The notes: generated by a model not told the origin, from the letters alone. A DNA stretch of 64,000 nt from Bifidobacterium moraviense (GCF_012932365.1 NZ_JAAIIH010000012.1:1-64000); one strand, 5' to 3'; shown: positions 42,970-52,418, counted from the stretch's first letter. Numbers and translations: made by a program.

Positions 42970-45249
42970 ATGTCGGGTTACGCGTCCCAGCTGAGCGAGG
43001 AGCAAGAGGCCGTCGACCGCGCCTACGGCCGTCTGGATGCGCTGCGCACCCAGGCCCGTACGCGTCTGCGCGACGTGCGCGCCGCCGGGTCGCATGGATC
43101 CCCCACCCAGCGCACCGAACGCGACTCCTTCGCCACGATGTACGAGGACCGCCTGGCCCAGCTGCGCGCCGTGGAGGACCGTCTGGTGTTCGGTCGCCTC
43201 GACACGTCCTCGGACGAGCGCCGGTACATCGGACGCATCGGCCTGTCCAGCGAGGCGCACGAGCCGATCCTGACCGACTGGCGCGCCGAGGCCGCCCGCC
43301 CGTTCTACGAGGCCACGCCGTCGGCGCACGGCGACATCGTGATGCGCCGCCACATCACGCTGAGCTTCCGCAAGGTGGTGGGCGTGGAGGACGAGGTGCT
43401 CGACGTCCACTCCGATCAGGTGGGCGAGGCCTCGTCCGCCGGCACGCTCACCGGCGAGGGCGCGCTGCTCGCCTCGCTCAGCTCGCGCCGCACCGGCAAG
43501 ATGACGGACATCGTCGCCACCATCCAGGCCGAGCAGGACCGCATCATCCGCACCGAGCTCAAGCGGGCCGTGGTGGTGCAGGGCGGACCCGGCACCGGCA
43601 AGACCGCCGTGGCGCTGCACCGCGCCGCCTACCTGCTCTACACGCATCGCCGCGCGCTCGAGCACTCCGGCGTGCTGGTGGTGGGCCCGTCCTCCGCGTT
43701 CCTGCACTACATCGACCAGGTGCTCCCCTCGCTGGGCGAGACCGGCGTGGTCAGCCGCACCATCGCCGATCTGATCCCGGGCATCGAGGCCACCGCCGTC
43801 GACTCCCCGCGCGCCGCGCAGCTCAAGGGCGACCGCCGCATGGCGTCCGCGGTGGCCAACGCCGTGGCTGCCCGCATCCGCGTGCCGCACGACCTGCCGC
43901 GCATCCCGGTCAACGGCTTCATGGTGCCGATGACCGCCGCGGACATCGAGCAGGCCCAGCTGGATGCCAGGCGCACCCGCCAGACGCACAACAAGGCGCG
44001 CGAGACCTTCGTCAAATCGATGCTGCGCGCCATGACCGCGCGCTACGCCGAACAGCTCGACTACACGCCCGAGCAGTCCGAGCTGAGCCGCGTCACCTCG
44101 CTGCTGCGCATGAACGACAAGGTGCGCACCACGCTCAACCTCGCCTGGCTGCCGATGAACGCGCCGTGGCTCATCGACAACATGTTCAGCAAGCCCAAGC
44201 GCCTGCGCCGCTTCGCCCCGTGGCTCACGGACGCCGACGTGGCCGAGCTCGCGCGCCCCAAGGGCGCGCCGCTCACGCGCTCGGACATCCCGCTGCTGGA
44301 CGAGGCGTTCGAGCTGCTGGGCCCGGATCCGAAGCTCGCCGGGCGCAACGCCGCGGCGGACGCGCAGCGCGCCGAGGAGGAGCAGTACGCGCGCGACACG
44401 CTTGCGCAGGCCGGCATCGGCTCCGGCATCGTCACCTCGCAGATGCTCGTGGACCAGATCAACGGCATGGACGACGAGACCGCCGCGCAGCGCGCCGCCG
44501 CGGACCGCGAATGGACGTACGGGCACATCGTGGTGGACGAGGCGCAGGAGCTGACGGCCATGGACTGGCGCATGCTGATCCGCCGCTGCCCCTCGCGCTC
44601 GTTCACGATCGTGGGCGACGTGGCGCAGACCTCGGCGCTGGGAGGCACCCGCCACTGGGCACGGACGCTGGACCCGCTGTTCGGCGCGGACAACTGGGAC
44701 CTCAACGAGCTGACCATCAACTACCGCAACCCGCAGGAGGTCTCGGACATGGCGGCCTCGTTCGCCACCGCCGAGGGCCTCTACATCTCCACGGTGAACG
44801 CCGTGCGCCAGGTGCCCGGCTCGGTGCAGCGGCTGCTGGCGGAGGACGACGACGATCTGATCCGTCGCACGGCGCGCACCGCCGCGCGACTGGCGCAGGA
44901 GTTCGTGTCCGCGGACGGCACCGGCCGCGTGGCGGTGATCGCCCCGGACGCCCGTCTCGCCGCGGTGCGCAAGGCGGTGGCCAAGGCGGTGGCCAAGGCG
45001 CTCGGCGAGGCGAACGCGCACCGTCTCGAGTCGCAGGGCGACTGGGACCGTCAGGTGGTGGTGTGCGGCACCGAGGAGGTCAAGGGACTCGAATACGACG
45101 CGGTGGTGGTGGTGCAGCCCGGCGAGATCGAGGAGGACGCGGCGTCCCGTCTGGTGGCCGCATCCGACCTGTACGTGGCGATGACCCGCCCCACGCAGCG
45201 CCTCGTGATCGTGCGCACCGAACGCGATGCGGACGAGCTGCCCCTGTAA
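42970..45249 (+). CDS. helD: HelD-like RNA polymerase-recycling helicase (UvrD/Rep superfamily 1)
   Basis: 759 aa. A helical N-terminal arm (LSEEQEAVDRAYGRLDALRTQ) precedes a superfamily 1 ATPase core: Walker A GGPGTGKTAVAL (205-216), VVDEAQELTAMDW (Walker B), GDVAQTSALGG (motif III), TINYRNPQEV (motif IV), EVKGLEYDAVVVVQP and YVAMTRPTQRLVIV (motif VI). The arm and the split core are typical of HelD, which pries stalled RNA polymerase from nucleic acids and in some actinobacteria gives rifampicin tolerance. GGAG lies 5 bases before ATG 42970. It diverges from mraZ and is followed by serA after 28 bp. Confidence 0.82.
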   Translation: MSGYASQLSEEQEAVDRAYGRLDALRTQARTRLRDVRAAGSHGSPTQRTERDSFATMYEDRLAQLRAVEDRLVFGRLDTSSDERRYIGRIGLSSEAHEPILTDWRAEAARPFYEATPSAHGDIVMRRHITLSFRKVVGVEDEVLDVHSDQVGEASSAGTLTGEGALLASLSSRRTGKMTDIVATIQAEQDRIIRTELKRAVVVQGGPGTGKTAVALHRAAYLLYTHRRALEHSGVLVVGPSSAFLHYIDQVLPSLGETGVVSRTIADLIPGIEATAVDSPRAAQLKGDRRMASAVANAVAARIRVPHDLPRIPVNGFMVPMTAADIEQAQLDARRTRQTHNKARETFVKSMLRAMTARYAEQLDYTPEQSELSRVTSLLRMNDKVRTTLNLAWLPMNAPWLIDNMFSKPKRLRRFAPWLTDADVAELARPKGAPLTRSDIPLLDEAFELLGPDPKLAGRNAAADAQRAEEEQYARDTLAQAGIGSGIVTSQMLVDQINGMDDETAAQRAAADREWTYGHIVVDEAQELTAMDWRMLIRRCPSRSFTIVGDVAQTSALGGTRHWARTLDPLFGADNWDLNELTINYRNPQEVSDMAASFATAEGLYISTVNAVRQVPGSVQRLLAEDDDDLIRRTARTAARLAQEFVSADGTGRVAVIAPDARLAAVRKAVAKAVAKALGEANAHRLESQGDWDRQVVVCGTEEVKGLEYDAVVVVQPGEIEEDAASRLVAASDLYVAMTRPTQRLVIVRTERDADELPL

Positions 45250-45277
45250 GACGACCTCACCTTCTAGAGTGGGTGGC

Positions 45278-46477
45278 ATGCCTAAAGCACTACTTCTGGA
45301 AAACATCCATCCGTTTGCGGCCGAAAGCCTGCGCAACCATGGCTTCGAGGTCGAGACCATGAAGGGCGCCCTGGGCGAGGACGAGCTCATCGAGGCCCTG
45401 GACGGCGTCGACGTGCTCGGCGTGCGGTCCAAGACCAACGTCACCTCCAAGGTGCTCGCGGCCCGCCCGGGCCTGACCGCGGTGGGATGCTTCTGCATCG
45501 GCACCAACCAGGTCGACCTGGCCGACGCCGGGCGCAGGGGCATCGCCGTGTTCAACGCCCCGTACTCCAACACGCGTTCCGTGGTGGAGCTGGTGATCTG
45601 CGACATCATCTGCCTGATGCGCCGCATCCCGGCCCACACCCACCACATCAAGCACGGCGTGTGGGACAAGTCCGCGTCCGGCTCGCACGAGGTGCGCGGC
45701 AAGACGCTCGGCATCATCGGCTACGGCAACATCGGCTCCCAGCTGTCCGTGCTGGCCGAGGCGCTGGGCATGCGCGTGGTGTTCTACGACCTCGAGGAGA
45801 AGCTCGCGCTGGGCAACGCGCACCGCTGCGCCACGCTCAACGAGCTGCTCGAGCAGTCCGACGCCGTGACGCTGCATGTGGACGGCCGCAAGTCGAACAC
45901 CGGCTTCTTCGGCGAGGACCAGTTCGCGCACATGAAGCCGGGCGCCATCTTCATCAACCTGTCGCGCGGCTTCGTGGCCGATCTGGACGCCCTGAAGCGG
46001 CATCTGGACGACGGCAGCGTGGCCGGCGCGGCCGTGGACGTGTTCCCGGTTGAGCCCAAGAAGGCGGGCGACCCGTTCGCCACGCCGCTGGCCGAGGAGG
46101 ACAACATGATCCTCACCCCGCACATCGGCGGGTCCACGCTGGAAGCGCAGGAGGCCATTGGTCACTTCGTCTCGCAGCGTCTGGAGGACTACTTCGAGAA
46201 GGGATCCACGTCGCTCTCGGTGAATCTGCCGCAGATCAACCTCGGTCCCCACACCGGCGTGGCGCGCATCGCGCACCTGCACGAGAACCTGCCCGGCGTG
46301 CTGGCCCGCGTGAACCACGTGCTCGGCGACGAGAACATCAACATCTCCGCGCAGTCGCTGGCCACCGAGGGCGAGCTGGGCTACGTGGTCACCGACGTGG
46401 CCACCATGCCGAGCCAGGAGACGCTGGACAAGCTCGCCCACCTCAACGGCACGATCCGCATGCGCGTCGTGCGCTGA
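45278..46477 (+). CDS. serA: D-3-phosphoglycerate dehydrogenase
   Basis: 399 aa. It oxidises 3-phosphoglycerate to 3-phosphohydroxypyruvate, the first step of serine synthesis. An NAD-binding 2-hydroxyacid dehydrogenase core (LGIIGYGNIGSQLSVLAEALGM, INLSRGFVADLDAL, PHIGGSTLEAQEAIG with the active His) is followed by a C-terminal ACT domain (VLARVNHVLGDENINISAQSL). It is the short E. coli-like form without the intervening domain seen in mycobacteria; serine feedback through the ACT domain is likely. It follows the HelD-like gene by 28 bp and is ended by a 17-bp hairpin. Confidence 0.94.
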   Translation: MPKALLLENIHPFAAESLRNHGFEVETMKGALGEDELIEALDGVDVLGVRSKTNVTSKVLAARPGLTAVGCFCIGTNQVDLADAGRRGIAVFNAPYSNTRSVVELVICDIICLMRRIPAHTHHIKHGVWDKSASGSHEVRGKTLGIIGYGNIGSQLSVLAEALGMRVVFYDLEEKLALGNAHRCATLNELLEQSDAVTLHVDGRKSNTGFFGEDQFAHMKPGAIFINLSRGFVADLDALKRHLDDGSVAGAAVDVFPVEPKKAGDPFATPLAEEDNMILTPHIGGSTLEAQEAIGHFVSQRLEDYFEKGSTSLSVNLPQINLGPHTGVARIAHLHENLPGVLARVNHVLGDENINISAQSLATEGELGYVVTDVATMPSQETLDKLAHLNGTIRMRVVR

Positions 46478-46537
46478 CGGCTTCTGCGCCGCGGGAACGC
46501 CGGAGCCTCCCGGCGGATGGCTCCCCGCACGCACGCC

Positions 46538-46582
46538 CATGGTTCGGCCCCGGCACCCTTACGGCGCCGGGGCCGAACCATG
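46538..46582. terminator. Strong hairpin between serA and nrdR
   Basis: A 17-bp perfect stem (46538-46554 with 46566-46582, arm CATGGTTCGGCCCCGGC) with an 11-base loop, 60 bp after the serA stop. Being symmetrical it can also end the convergent nrdR transcript. No long U-run. Confidence 0.75.
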
Positions 46583-46630
46583 TCTCCGGTCATGCACGTC
46601 ATTCGGGCACGGCGGACATGGCCCCCGGCG

Positions 46631-46749
46631 TTGTTTGACCGGTCGTCGTTCGCCTGACTGTTGTTTGGCCGGTCGTTGTTTGACGGTCGTCGCGTGGCCG
46701 GTCGTTGTCTGGCCGGCCGTCGAGTGGTCAGTCGTCGAGTGGTCAGTCG
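46631..46749. repeat. Eight-unit 15-bp minisatellite overlapping the nrdR stop
   Basis: Units start at 46631, 46646, 46661, 46676 (14 bp), 46690, 46705, 46720 and 46735. Examples are TTGTTTGACCGGTCG, TTGTTTGGCCGGTCG, TTGTCTGGCCGGCCG and twice TCGAGTGGTCAGTCG. The consensus is T(T/C)G-T-TGGCCGGTCG. The last unit contains the nrdR stop codon (46743-46745), so the end of the NrdR protein (RRDD) is encoded in the repeat. Such arrays change copy number by slippage. Confidence 0.88.
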
Positions 46750-47192
46750 TCGCGGCGCTTGAGGTCGTTGATGGCCGCCTCGAAGTCGGCCAGCCCGTTG
46801 AAGTGCTGGTACACGCTGGCGAACCGCAGGTACGCGACCTCGTCCAGATCGCGCAGCGGCTTGAGGATCGCGCGCCCCACCTCGTCCGAGTCGATCTGCG
46901 CCAGACCGCGGGAGCGCAGGTCCTCCTCGACCTTCTGCCCGAGCAGCTTCAGGTCCTCCTCCCTGATGGGCCTGCCCTGACACGCCTTACGCACGCCGGA
47001 GATCACCTTGTCCCGGCTGAACGGCTCGGCGTTGCCCGAACGTTTGAGCACCAGCAGCGTGGACGTCTCCATGGTGGTGAACCGCTTGCCGCACTTCGGG
47101 CACTCGCGGCGGCGACGTATCGCGTGGCCGTCCTCGCTGATGCGCGTATCGACGACCTTGGTGTCGGGATTCTGGCAGAAGGGACAATGCAT
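46743..47192 (-). CDS. nrdR: Ribonucleotide reductase repressor NrdR
   Basis: 149 aa. An N-terminal zinc ribbon (Cys3, Cys6, Cys31, Cys34) precedes an ATP-cone domain ([24 protein letters not shown]). It senses ATP/dATP and represses nrd operons through NrdR boxes. ATG 47192 gives the standard MHCPFC opening; longer readings run into the LysM gene. The protein ends in DLKRRDD inside a tandem repeat; the last few residues therefore may vary between strains. It lies 92 bp after the frameshifted LysM gene on the same strand. Confidence 0.95.
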   Translation of the reverse strand: MHCPFCQNPDTKVVDTRISEDGHAIRRRRECPKCGKRFTTMETSTLLVLKRSGNAEPFSRDKVISGVRKACQGRPIREEDLKLLGQKVEEDLRSRGLAQIDSDEVGRAILKPLRDLDEVAYLRFASVYQHFNGLADFEAAINDLKRRDD

Positions 47193-47284
47193 GCCTCTAC
47201 AGTATCCCAACCATGCCGACGCACGACACGGCCGGCACGTTGCGGCATCGATCGCTTCCCCGCGCGGCGTTCCCCGCGCCACGG

Positions 47285-47673
47285 TCACGACTCCGCGACC
47301 GGCACCAGGATGCGCTGCCCCACGTCCAGCGTGACCGAATCGAGGTGATTGATCCGCGCGCATCGACCGAATCGTTGACGTCGCCGCCCGCCGGCGTGGC
47401 CCTGACCGCATAGCCCCACAGCGTATCCCCCGGCTGCACGGTGTAGGCGACGAACGCGCGCGGCTCGTCGACGCCCCACGCCCGGTGGACCATCGGCGCC
47501 ACCATGAGGCACATGCACAGCGCCCCGACGCACGCCGCGGCGAGCAGATCCCGCACGGCGCCCCCTCGACGGCGTCCCGTTTCACCGCCTGCGTTCTCGA
47601 CGTGCCCGACGACGTCGTTCCCGAGTTCTCCTCCGATGGCCGTCATCGCGGCGGCCGTTGCTCCCCGTGCCAT
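47285..47673 (-). pseudogene. LysM-domain cell-surface protein, apparent frameshift
   Basis: From ATG 47673 (AAAGGAG 8 bases before) one frame encodes a membrane helix ([17 protein letters not shown]) and the start of a LysM domain ([31 protein letters not shown]). The rest of the domain ([22 protein letters not shown], then stop at 47285) continues in another frame. The switch lies near 47350-47362 at a GCGCGC run, where one base appears lost. A whole protein would be about 129 aa. Actinobacteria keep such a LysM protein between lexA and nrdR, where it is SOS-linked. Either the gene is broken, the base is a sequencing slip, or the ribosome shifts frame. It diverges from lexA and shares its SOS boxes. 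Confidence 0.75.
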
Positions 47674-47687
47674 ACGACCACTCCTTT

Positions 47688-47796
47688 CGAACATGCGTAC
47701 TATCGAACGTATGTATCATGATGGCACATCTGTTCGACGACACGCCGAAACACCTTCGAACAGATGTTTGATTTCACCGGGCGTTCACGCTACACT
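47688..47796 (+). promoter_or_regulatory. SOS boxes and lexA promoter between the LysM gene and lexA
   Basis: Actinobacterial LexA sites resemble CGAACRNRYGTTCG. Here CGAACATGCGTACT (47688-47701), CGAACGTATGTATC (47704-47717) and CGAACAGATGTTTG (47757-47770) fit in different degrees, the last best. The last site is half of a 12-bp perfect inverted repeat ACATCTGTTCGA (47726-47737)/TCGAACAGATGT (47756-47767). The lexA promoter TTGATT (47768-47773), 17 bp, TACACT (47791-47796) starts on top of it, implying autorepression. Confidence 0.75.
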
Positions 47797-47821
47797 GGCA
47801 ACAACGACGAAAGGAGCCCCC

Positions 47822-48547
47822 GTGACCACCATCCCCACCAACCCCGCACGCGGTCAGGCGGACCGGGACGACGCGGCGCTCACCGAGCGCCAGCGCAAGG
47901 TGCTGGAAGCCATCCGCACGCACGTCAGCAGGCAGGGCTTCGCGCCGTCGTTCCGCGAGATCGGCGAGGCCGCGGGCCTCAAGAGCCCCTCATCGGTCAA
48001 GCATCAGCTCGAGGCGCTTGCGCAGAAGGGCTTCATCCGCATGAACGCCAACAAGGGGCGCGCCATCGAGATCGTCGCCGACCAGACGCCCCGCCCGCGC
48101 GACGGAGGCGCGTCCGTCGTCGCGCCCATGCCGCCGAGCAGCGGACGGTCGGACGCCCCCGTCTCCATCATGCAGTCGCGGGACGTGCCGCTGGTCGGCC
48201 GCATCGCCGCCGGCATCCCCATCACCGCCGAGCAGCACGTCGAGGACGTCATGCGACTGCCGGAACGCCTCACCGGCGGCGGCAACCTCTTCATGCTCGA
48301 GGTACACGGCGACTCCATGGTCGACGCCGCCATCTGCGACGGCGACTTCGTGGTGGTCAGGGAGCAGCACTCCGCCGTCAACGGCGACATCGTGGCCGCA
48401 CTGCTGGACGACGAGGCCACCGTGAAGACCTTCCGCAAGGAGAACGGCCACGTCTGGCTCATGCCGCACAACCCCGCCTACTCCCCCATCGACGGCACGC
48501 ACGCCGAGATCATGGGCAAGGTCGTCACCGTGCTGCGCAAGCTGTAG
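47822..48547 (+). CDS. lexA: SOS repressor LexA
   Basis: 241 aa. An N-terminal winged helix (LTERQRKVLEAIRTHVSRQGFAPSFREIGEAAGL) is joined by a linker to the S24 peptidase domain. The self-cleavage site is Ala130-Gly131 in RIAAGIPI, the nucleophile Ser165 in HGDSMVD and the general base Lys202 in ATVKTF. RecA filaments trigger cleavage after DNA damage. GTG 47822 is the start, preceded by AAAGGAG at 6 bases. It is divergent from the LysM gene. Confidence 0.97.
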   Translation: MTTIPTNPARGQADRDDAALTERQRKVLEAIRTHVSRQGFAPSFREIGEAAGLKSPSSVKHQLEALAQKGFIRMNANKGRAIEIVADQTPRPRDGGASVVAPMPPSSGRSDAPVSIMQSRDVPLVGRIAAGIPITAEQHVEDVMRLPERLTGGGNLFMLEVHGDSMVDAAICDGDFVVVREQHSAVNGDIVAALLDDEATVKTFRKENGHVWLMPHNPAYSPIDGTHAEIMGKVVTVLRKL

Positions 48548-48594
48548 CCGCCGCACGGAGCCCGGCCGCGGGACGCACGATCAGGAATGCACGA

Positions 48595-49545
48595 TCAGGA
48601 GTGCATGCCCTCCTCGTGGTTGCGCAGCTCGTAGCCTTCGGGCTCGAGCTGGAACGTGGTGTGCTCGATCGCCACGGGGAAGTGCTCGCGCAGGCATTCC
48701 TGCAGCAGATGCAGCACCTGCGCCGCCTGCTCCATCGAGAGGCCCCGCTCCACCACCACGTGCGCGGTCAGCCTCGGCAGGCCGGTGGCCACCGTGCTCG
48801 CATGCAGGTCGTGCACGGCCACCACATGCGGCACGTGCTCCAGATGACGGCGGACGGCGTCGAGATCCAGCCCGCTCGGCGTCTCCTCCAGCAACACGCG
48901 CACGGCGTTGCGCAGCAGCCCGACCGCACGCGGGATCATGAGCACCGCGATCAGCGCGCCGGCCACGGCGTCGAAGCCGTCCCAGCCCGTCGACATCATC
49001 ACCAGCGCGGAGATCACCACCGCCACCGATCCGAGCGCGTCGTTCATCACCTCGAGGAACGCCGCGCCCATGTTCATGTTGTCCTTGTGCTGCGAGGCCA
49101 GGATGCCGATGGATCCCAGATTGGCCGCCAGTCCCAGCACGCCGAAGAACAGCAGCAGGTTCACGTCGTGCACCGCATCCGCCCTGCCGCCGAACAGTCG
49201 CATGCCGGCCTCCACCAACGCGTAGACGCCCACGACGAACAGCACGATCGCGCCGCCCGCGGCCGTGAGCACCTCCAGACGGGCCCATCCCCACGTCCGG
49301 CTGCTGTTCGGCTTGCGCCGCATGAGCGCCGCCGTGATCGCGGAGGCGATCAGCACCGACATGTCCGTAAGCATGTGGCCGGCATCCACCAGCAGCGCCA
49401 GCGACTGCGTGACGACCGCGCCGATCACCTCGGCCACGAACACCGTGCCCGTGAGCCCCAGCGTCATCAGCAGTCGCCGCTGATGCGAAGCCCCCGCATC
49501 CCCGGACGTCCCGGACGTCCGCGCAGCGGCATGATCGTGAGCCAT
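48595..49545 (-). CDS. CDF-family cation exporter (ZitB/CzcD-like)
   Basis: 316 aa with six membrane helices and a cytoplasmic ferredoxin-like domain (HHV-type VVAVHDLHASTVATGLPRLTAHVVV). The metal site is formed by DAGHMLTD in helix 2 and NDALGS in helix 5, the HD-HD pattern of zinc-type cation diffusion facilitators. The N terminus is His-containing (MAHDHAAA). It should expel Zn2+ (perhaps Co2+/Cd2+) in exchange for protons. AAGGGGTGACGC precedes the ATG. An 11-bp perfect inverted repeat just upstream is a likely metalloregulator site. Confidence 0.92.
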   Translation of the reverse strand: MAHDHAAARTSGTSGDAGASHQRRLLMTLGLTGTVFVAEVIGAVVTQSLALLVDAGHMLTDMSVLIASAITAALMRRKPNSSRTWGWARLEVLTAAGGAIVLFVVGVYALVEAGMRLFGGRADAVHDVNLLLFFGVLGLAANLGSIGILASQHKDNMNMGAAFLEVMNDALGSVAVVISALVMMSTGWDGFDAVAGALIAVLMIPRAVGLLRNAVRVLLEETPSGLDLDAVRRHLEHVPHVVAVHDLHASTVATGLPRLTAHVVVERGLSMEQAAQVLHLLQECLREHFPVAIEHTTFQLEPEGYELRNHEEGMHS

Positions 49546-49558
49546 GCGTCACCCCTTG

Positions 49559-49587
49559 ATTCTCAATAACGAAACTTTATTGAGAAT
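49559..49587. promoter_or_regulatory. Perfect 11-bp inverted repeat before the CDF exporter
   Basis: ATTCTCAATAA (49559-49569) and TTATTGAGAAT (49577-49587) flank a 7-base loop, 14 bp upstream of the exporter start codon. It is AT-rich in a GC-rich setting and has the size of a dimeric ArsR/SmtB, Zur or CopY-like operator. It may instead form a hairpin in the 5' leader. No metalloregulator gene is in the window. Confidence 0.65.
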
Positions 49588-49694
49588 AGACCCGATCGCC
49601 GCGACCCGCAAGACGCCGGTGGGAACACGACGGAACGCGCCGACGGGCGCGCCGCGGACGGAACCCGTTTCCGAATGCGCGACACACCGCAGAT

Positions 49695-49853
49695 TGAAAC
49701 CGGTTTCATTACGTTGTACCGTAACGGCAGCCACAACAAAACGGCGGTCACGCATCGGACGCCACCTTGCATTGCAGCACTTCAACCGTGCAGCGAATCA
49801 CAGAACCCCGCATTCGCCCGCAATGCAACGCAGGCGCTATGAAAGCGCTTGCA
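49695..49853 (+). promoter_or_regulatory. LacI-type operators before the MFS/GPH transporter
   Basis: The perfect palindrome TGAAACCGGTTTCA (49695-49708) is the best operator of the window. A second, TGAAAGCGCTTGCA (49840-49853), lies 57 bp before the transporter start. TTGAAA (49694-49699), 17 bp, TACCGT (49717-49722) could be the promoter, giving a ~180-nt leader. No LacI gene is adjacent, so a distant repressor, possibly one at 9.7 or 12.6 kb upstream in this window, acts here. The rest of 49546-49909 shows nothing. Confidence 0.7.
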
Positions 49854-49909
49854 AGATCCGATGCCGTCCGCCGCATTCGCCGCATCGCAAAGGAGCATCC
49901 CGGGCCGCC

Positions 49910-51160
49910 ATGAACATCAACGTCGCCAACGCCAGCATAACCGACGCGCAGCAGAGCCGCTTCCCCTGGCGCCCCTCCATCGCGCAGTTCTTCGCCACCA
50001 TCGGCTTCTACGCGCCGTTCTTCGGCATCAGCGCCGTGCTGCTGCCCGCCAAGATCGCGATGATCGACCCGGACAACAAGGTCGCGATGACCGCCAGCGC
50101 CACCACCGTCACGCTGCTCATCTCGGTGTTCGCCGGCTTCATCTGCGGCGCGCTATGCGACATGACGCGCTCCCGGTTCGGCGCCCGCACCCCGTGGATC
50201 GTGGGCGGCGGCGTCCTCGCCACGGTCTGTCTGATCGTCTTCGCCACCGCATCCGACACCACGCTCGCACTGGGCGCATGGTACGTGTACGTGGTGTGGT
50301 ACAACGCGATCATGGCCGCGGCCATGGCGTGGATGCCGGACATGATCGCGCCGAGACATCGCGGCTCCGCCTCCGCCATGTTCGGCGTGGCCACGCAGAT
50401 CGGCCTCAACGGCGCGCAGTCGCTGGCGTCCCTGTACATCACCGACGTGTCCACGGGCGTGTTCACCCTGCTGATCATCGCGGACATCGCGCTGATCGTC
50501 GCCGTGGTGATCTGCCGTGAGAAATCCAACCGCCACGTGCCCCGGAAGCCGTTCTCCCTCGAATCCCTGAAGGAGAGCTTCCTGCCGCCCCGCCGCGCGG
50601 GACGCGACTACTGGTTCGCCGCCGCCGCACGTCTGATGTACATGATGCCCGGCGGCATCGGCACCTACCGTCTGTACACGCTCACCGACTACATGGGCAC
50701 CCCGGCCGAGGCCGCCGCGAAGTGGATGAGCCTCATGGCGGCGCTGAGCCTCGTCATGGCAGTGGCCGCCGCGGTGCTGTCCGGGCCGCTCGCCGACCAT
50801 CTGAAGACCATCAAGGTGCCGGTGGCCATCGCCGTGTTCCTGGTGGGCGTGCCCTGCTGGCTGCCGTTCTTCATCCCCACCCCGCTCATGTACACCATCT
50901 ACGTGGCGCTGTCCGGTCTGGGCGGCGGCATCTTCGTGGCGCTCGACCAGGCGCTCATGACCTCGGTGCTTCCCAGCAAGGACACCGCTGCCAAGGATCT
51001 CGCCTTCCTCAACGTGGCCGGCACCATCGGGCAGATGCTCGCCCCGCTGCTGGCCGCCGCCGTGATCGGCATGTTCGGCTACGCCGGGCTGTTCCCCATG
51101 GGCTTCATCGTGCTGACGATCGCCGCCGTCTCCGTCTTCGGCATCAAGAACGTGAGGTAG
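49910..51160 (+). CDS. MFS/GPH-type sugar:proton symporter
   Basis: 416 aa, 12 predicted helices. The loop between helices 2 and 3 reads CDMTRSRFGARTPWIVGGG, the SRFGRRRP-like motif of sucrose/glycoside-pentoside-hexuronide symporters. It would import a di- or trisaccharide or glycoside. ATG 49910 begins MNINVANASI; AAAGGAG lies 14 bases upstream, rather far, so initiation may be weak. LacI-type operators upstream show it belongs to the sugar regulon. No hydrolase gene is adjacent. It converges on ldh with a shared strong terminator. Confidence 0.88.
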   Translation: MNINVANASITDAQQSRFPWRPSIAQFFATIGFYAPFFGISAVLLPAKIAMIDPDNKVAMTASATTVTLLISVFAGFICGALCDMTRSRFGARTPWIVGGGVLATVCLIVFATASDTTLALGAWYVYVVWYNAIMAAAMAWMPDMIAPRHRGSASAMFGVATQIGLNGAQSLASLYITDVSTGVFTLLIIADIALIVAVVICREKSNRHVPRKPFSLESLKESFLPPRRAGRDYWFAAAARLMYMMPGGIGTYRLYTLTDYMGTPAEAAAKWMSLMAALSLVMAVAAAVLSGPLADHLKTIKVPVAIAVFLVGVPCWLPFFIPTPLMYTIYVALSGLGGGIFVALDQALMTSVLPSKDTAAKDLAFLNVAGTIGQMLAPLLAAAVIGMFGYAGLFPMGFIVLTIAAVSVFGIKNVR

Positions 51161-51193
51161 CCGAGCAGTGCGCCGCACACACGCCCGACATAT

Positions 51194-51235
51194 GCGTGAG
51201 GCCCGGTTCGCGAATCTGCGAACCGGGCCTCACGC
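51194..51235. terminator. Bidirectional terminator between transporter and ldh
   Basis: An 18-bp perfect stem (51194-51211 with 51218-51235, arm GCGTGAGGCCCGGTTCGC) and a 6-base loop, between two convergent genes. It is 33 bp from the transporter stop and 30 bp from the ldh stop. Confidence 0.85.
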
Positions 51236-51265
51236 GCGATCTGCGGCCGAAGACGGCCGAGCCGA

Positions 51266-52234
<969 letters not shown>

Positions 52235-52418
52235 TTACCTCTCCTTGGCGTCCGGCCCGTCCACGGGGGCGGGCCGCATTCCATTCCGTTCCGTTATCAC
52301 ACTGTAACCACATCTCATGACGAAAAGGCAACTCGAGGCAACACGCTGGACACGCGGCGCGGGAACGTCTGTTATCGCTCACACGACGTCGGCGCACGGC
52401 CCCGCGAACCGCTCCGGG

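Noticed and set aside
46631..46749. Possible CRISPR array
   Set aside because: Units are 15 bp, directly adjacent and without spacers, and no cas genes are near. It is a minisatellite.
46381..46983. Minus-strand 200-codon frame rich in [14 protein letters not shown] repeats
   Set aside because: It overlaps nrdR and serA ends in another frame, and its repeats come from the 15-bp minisatellite.
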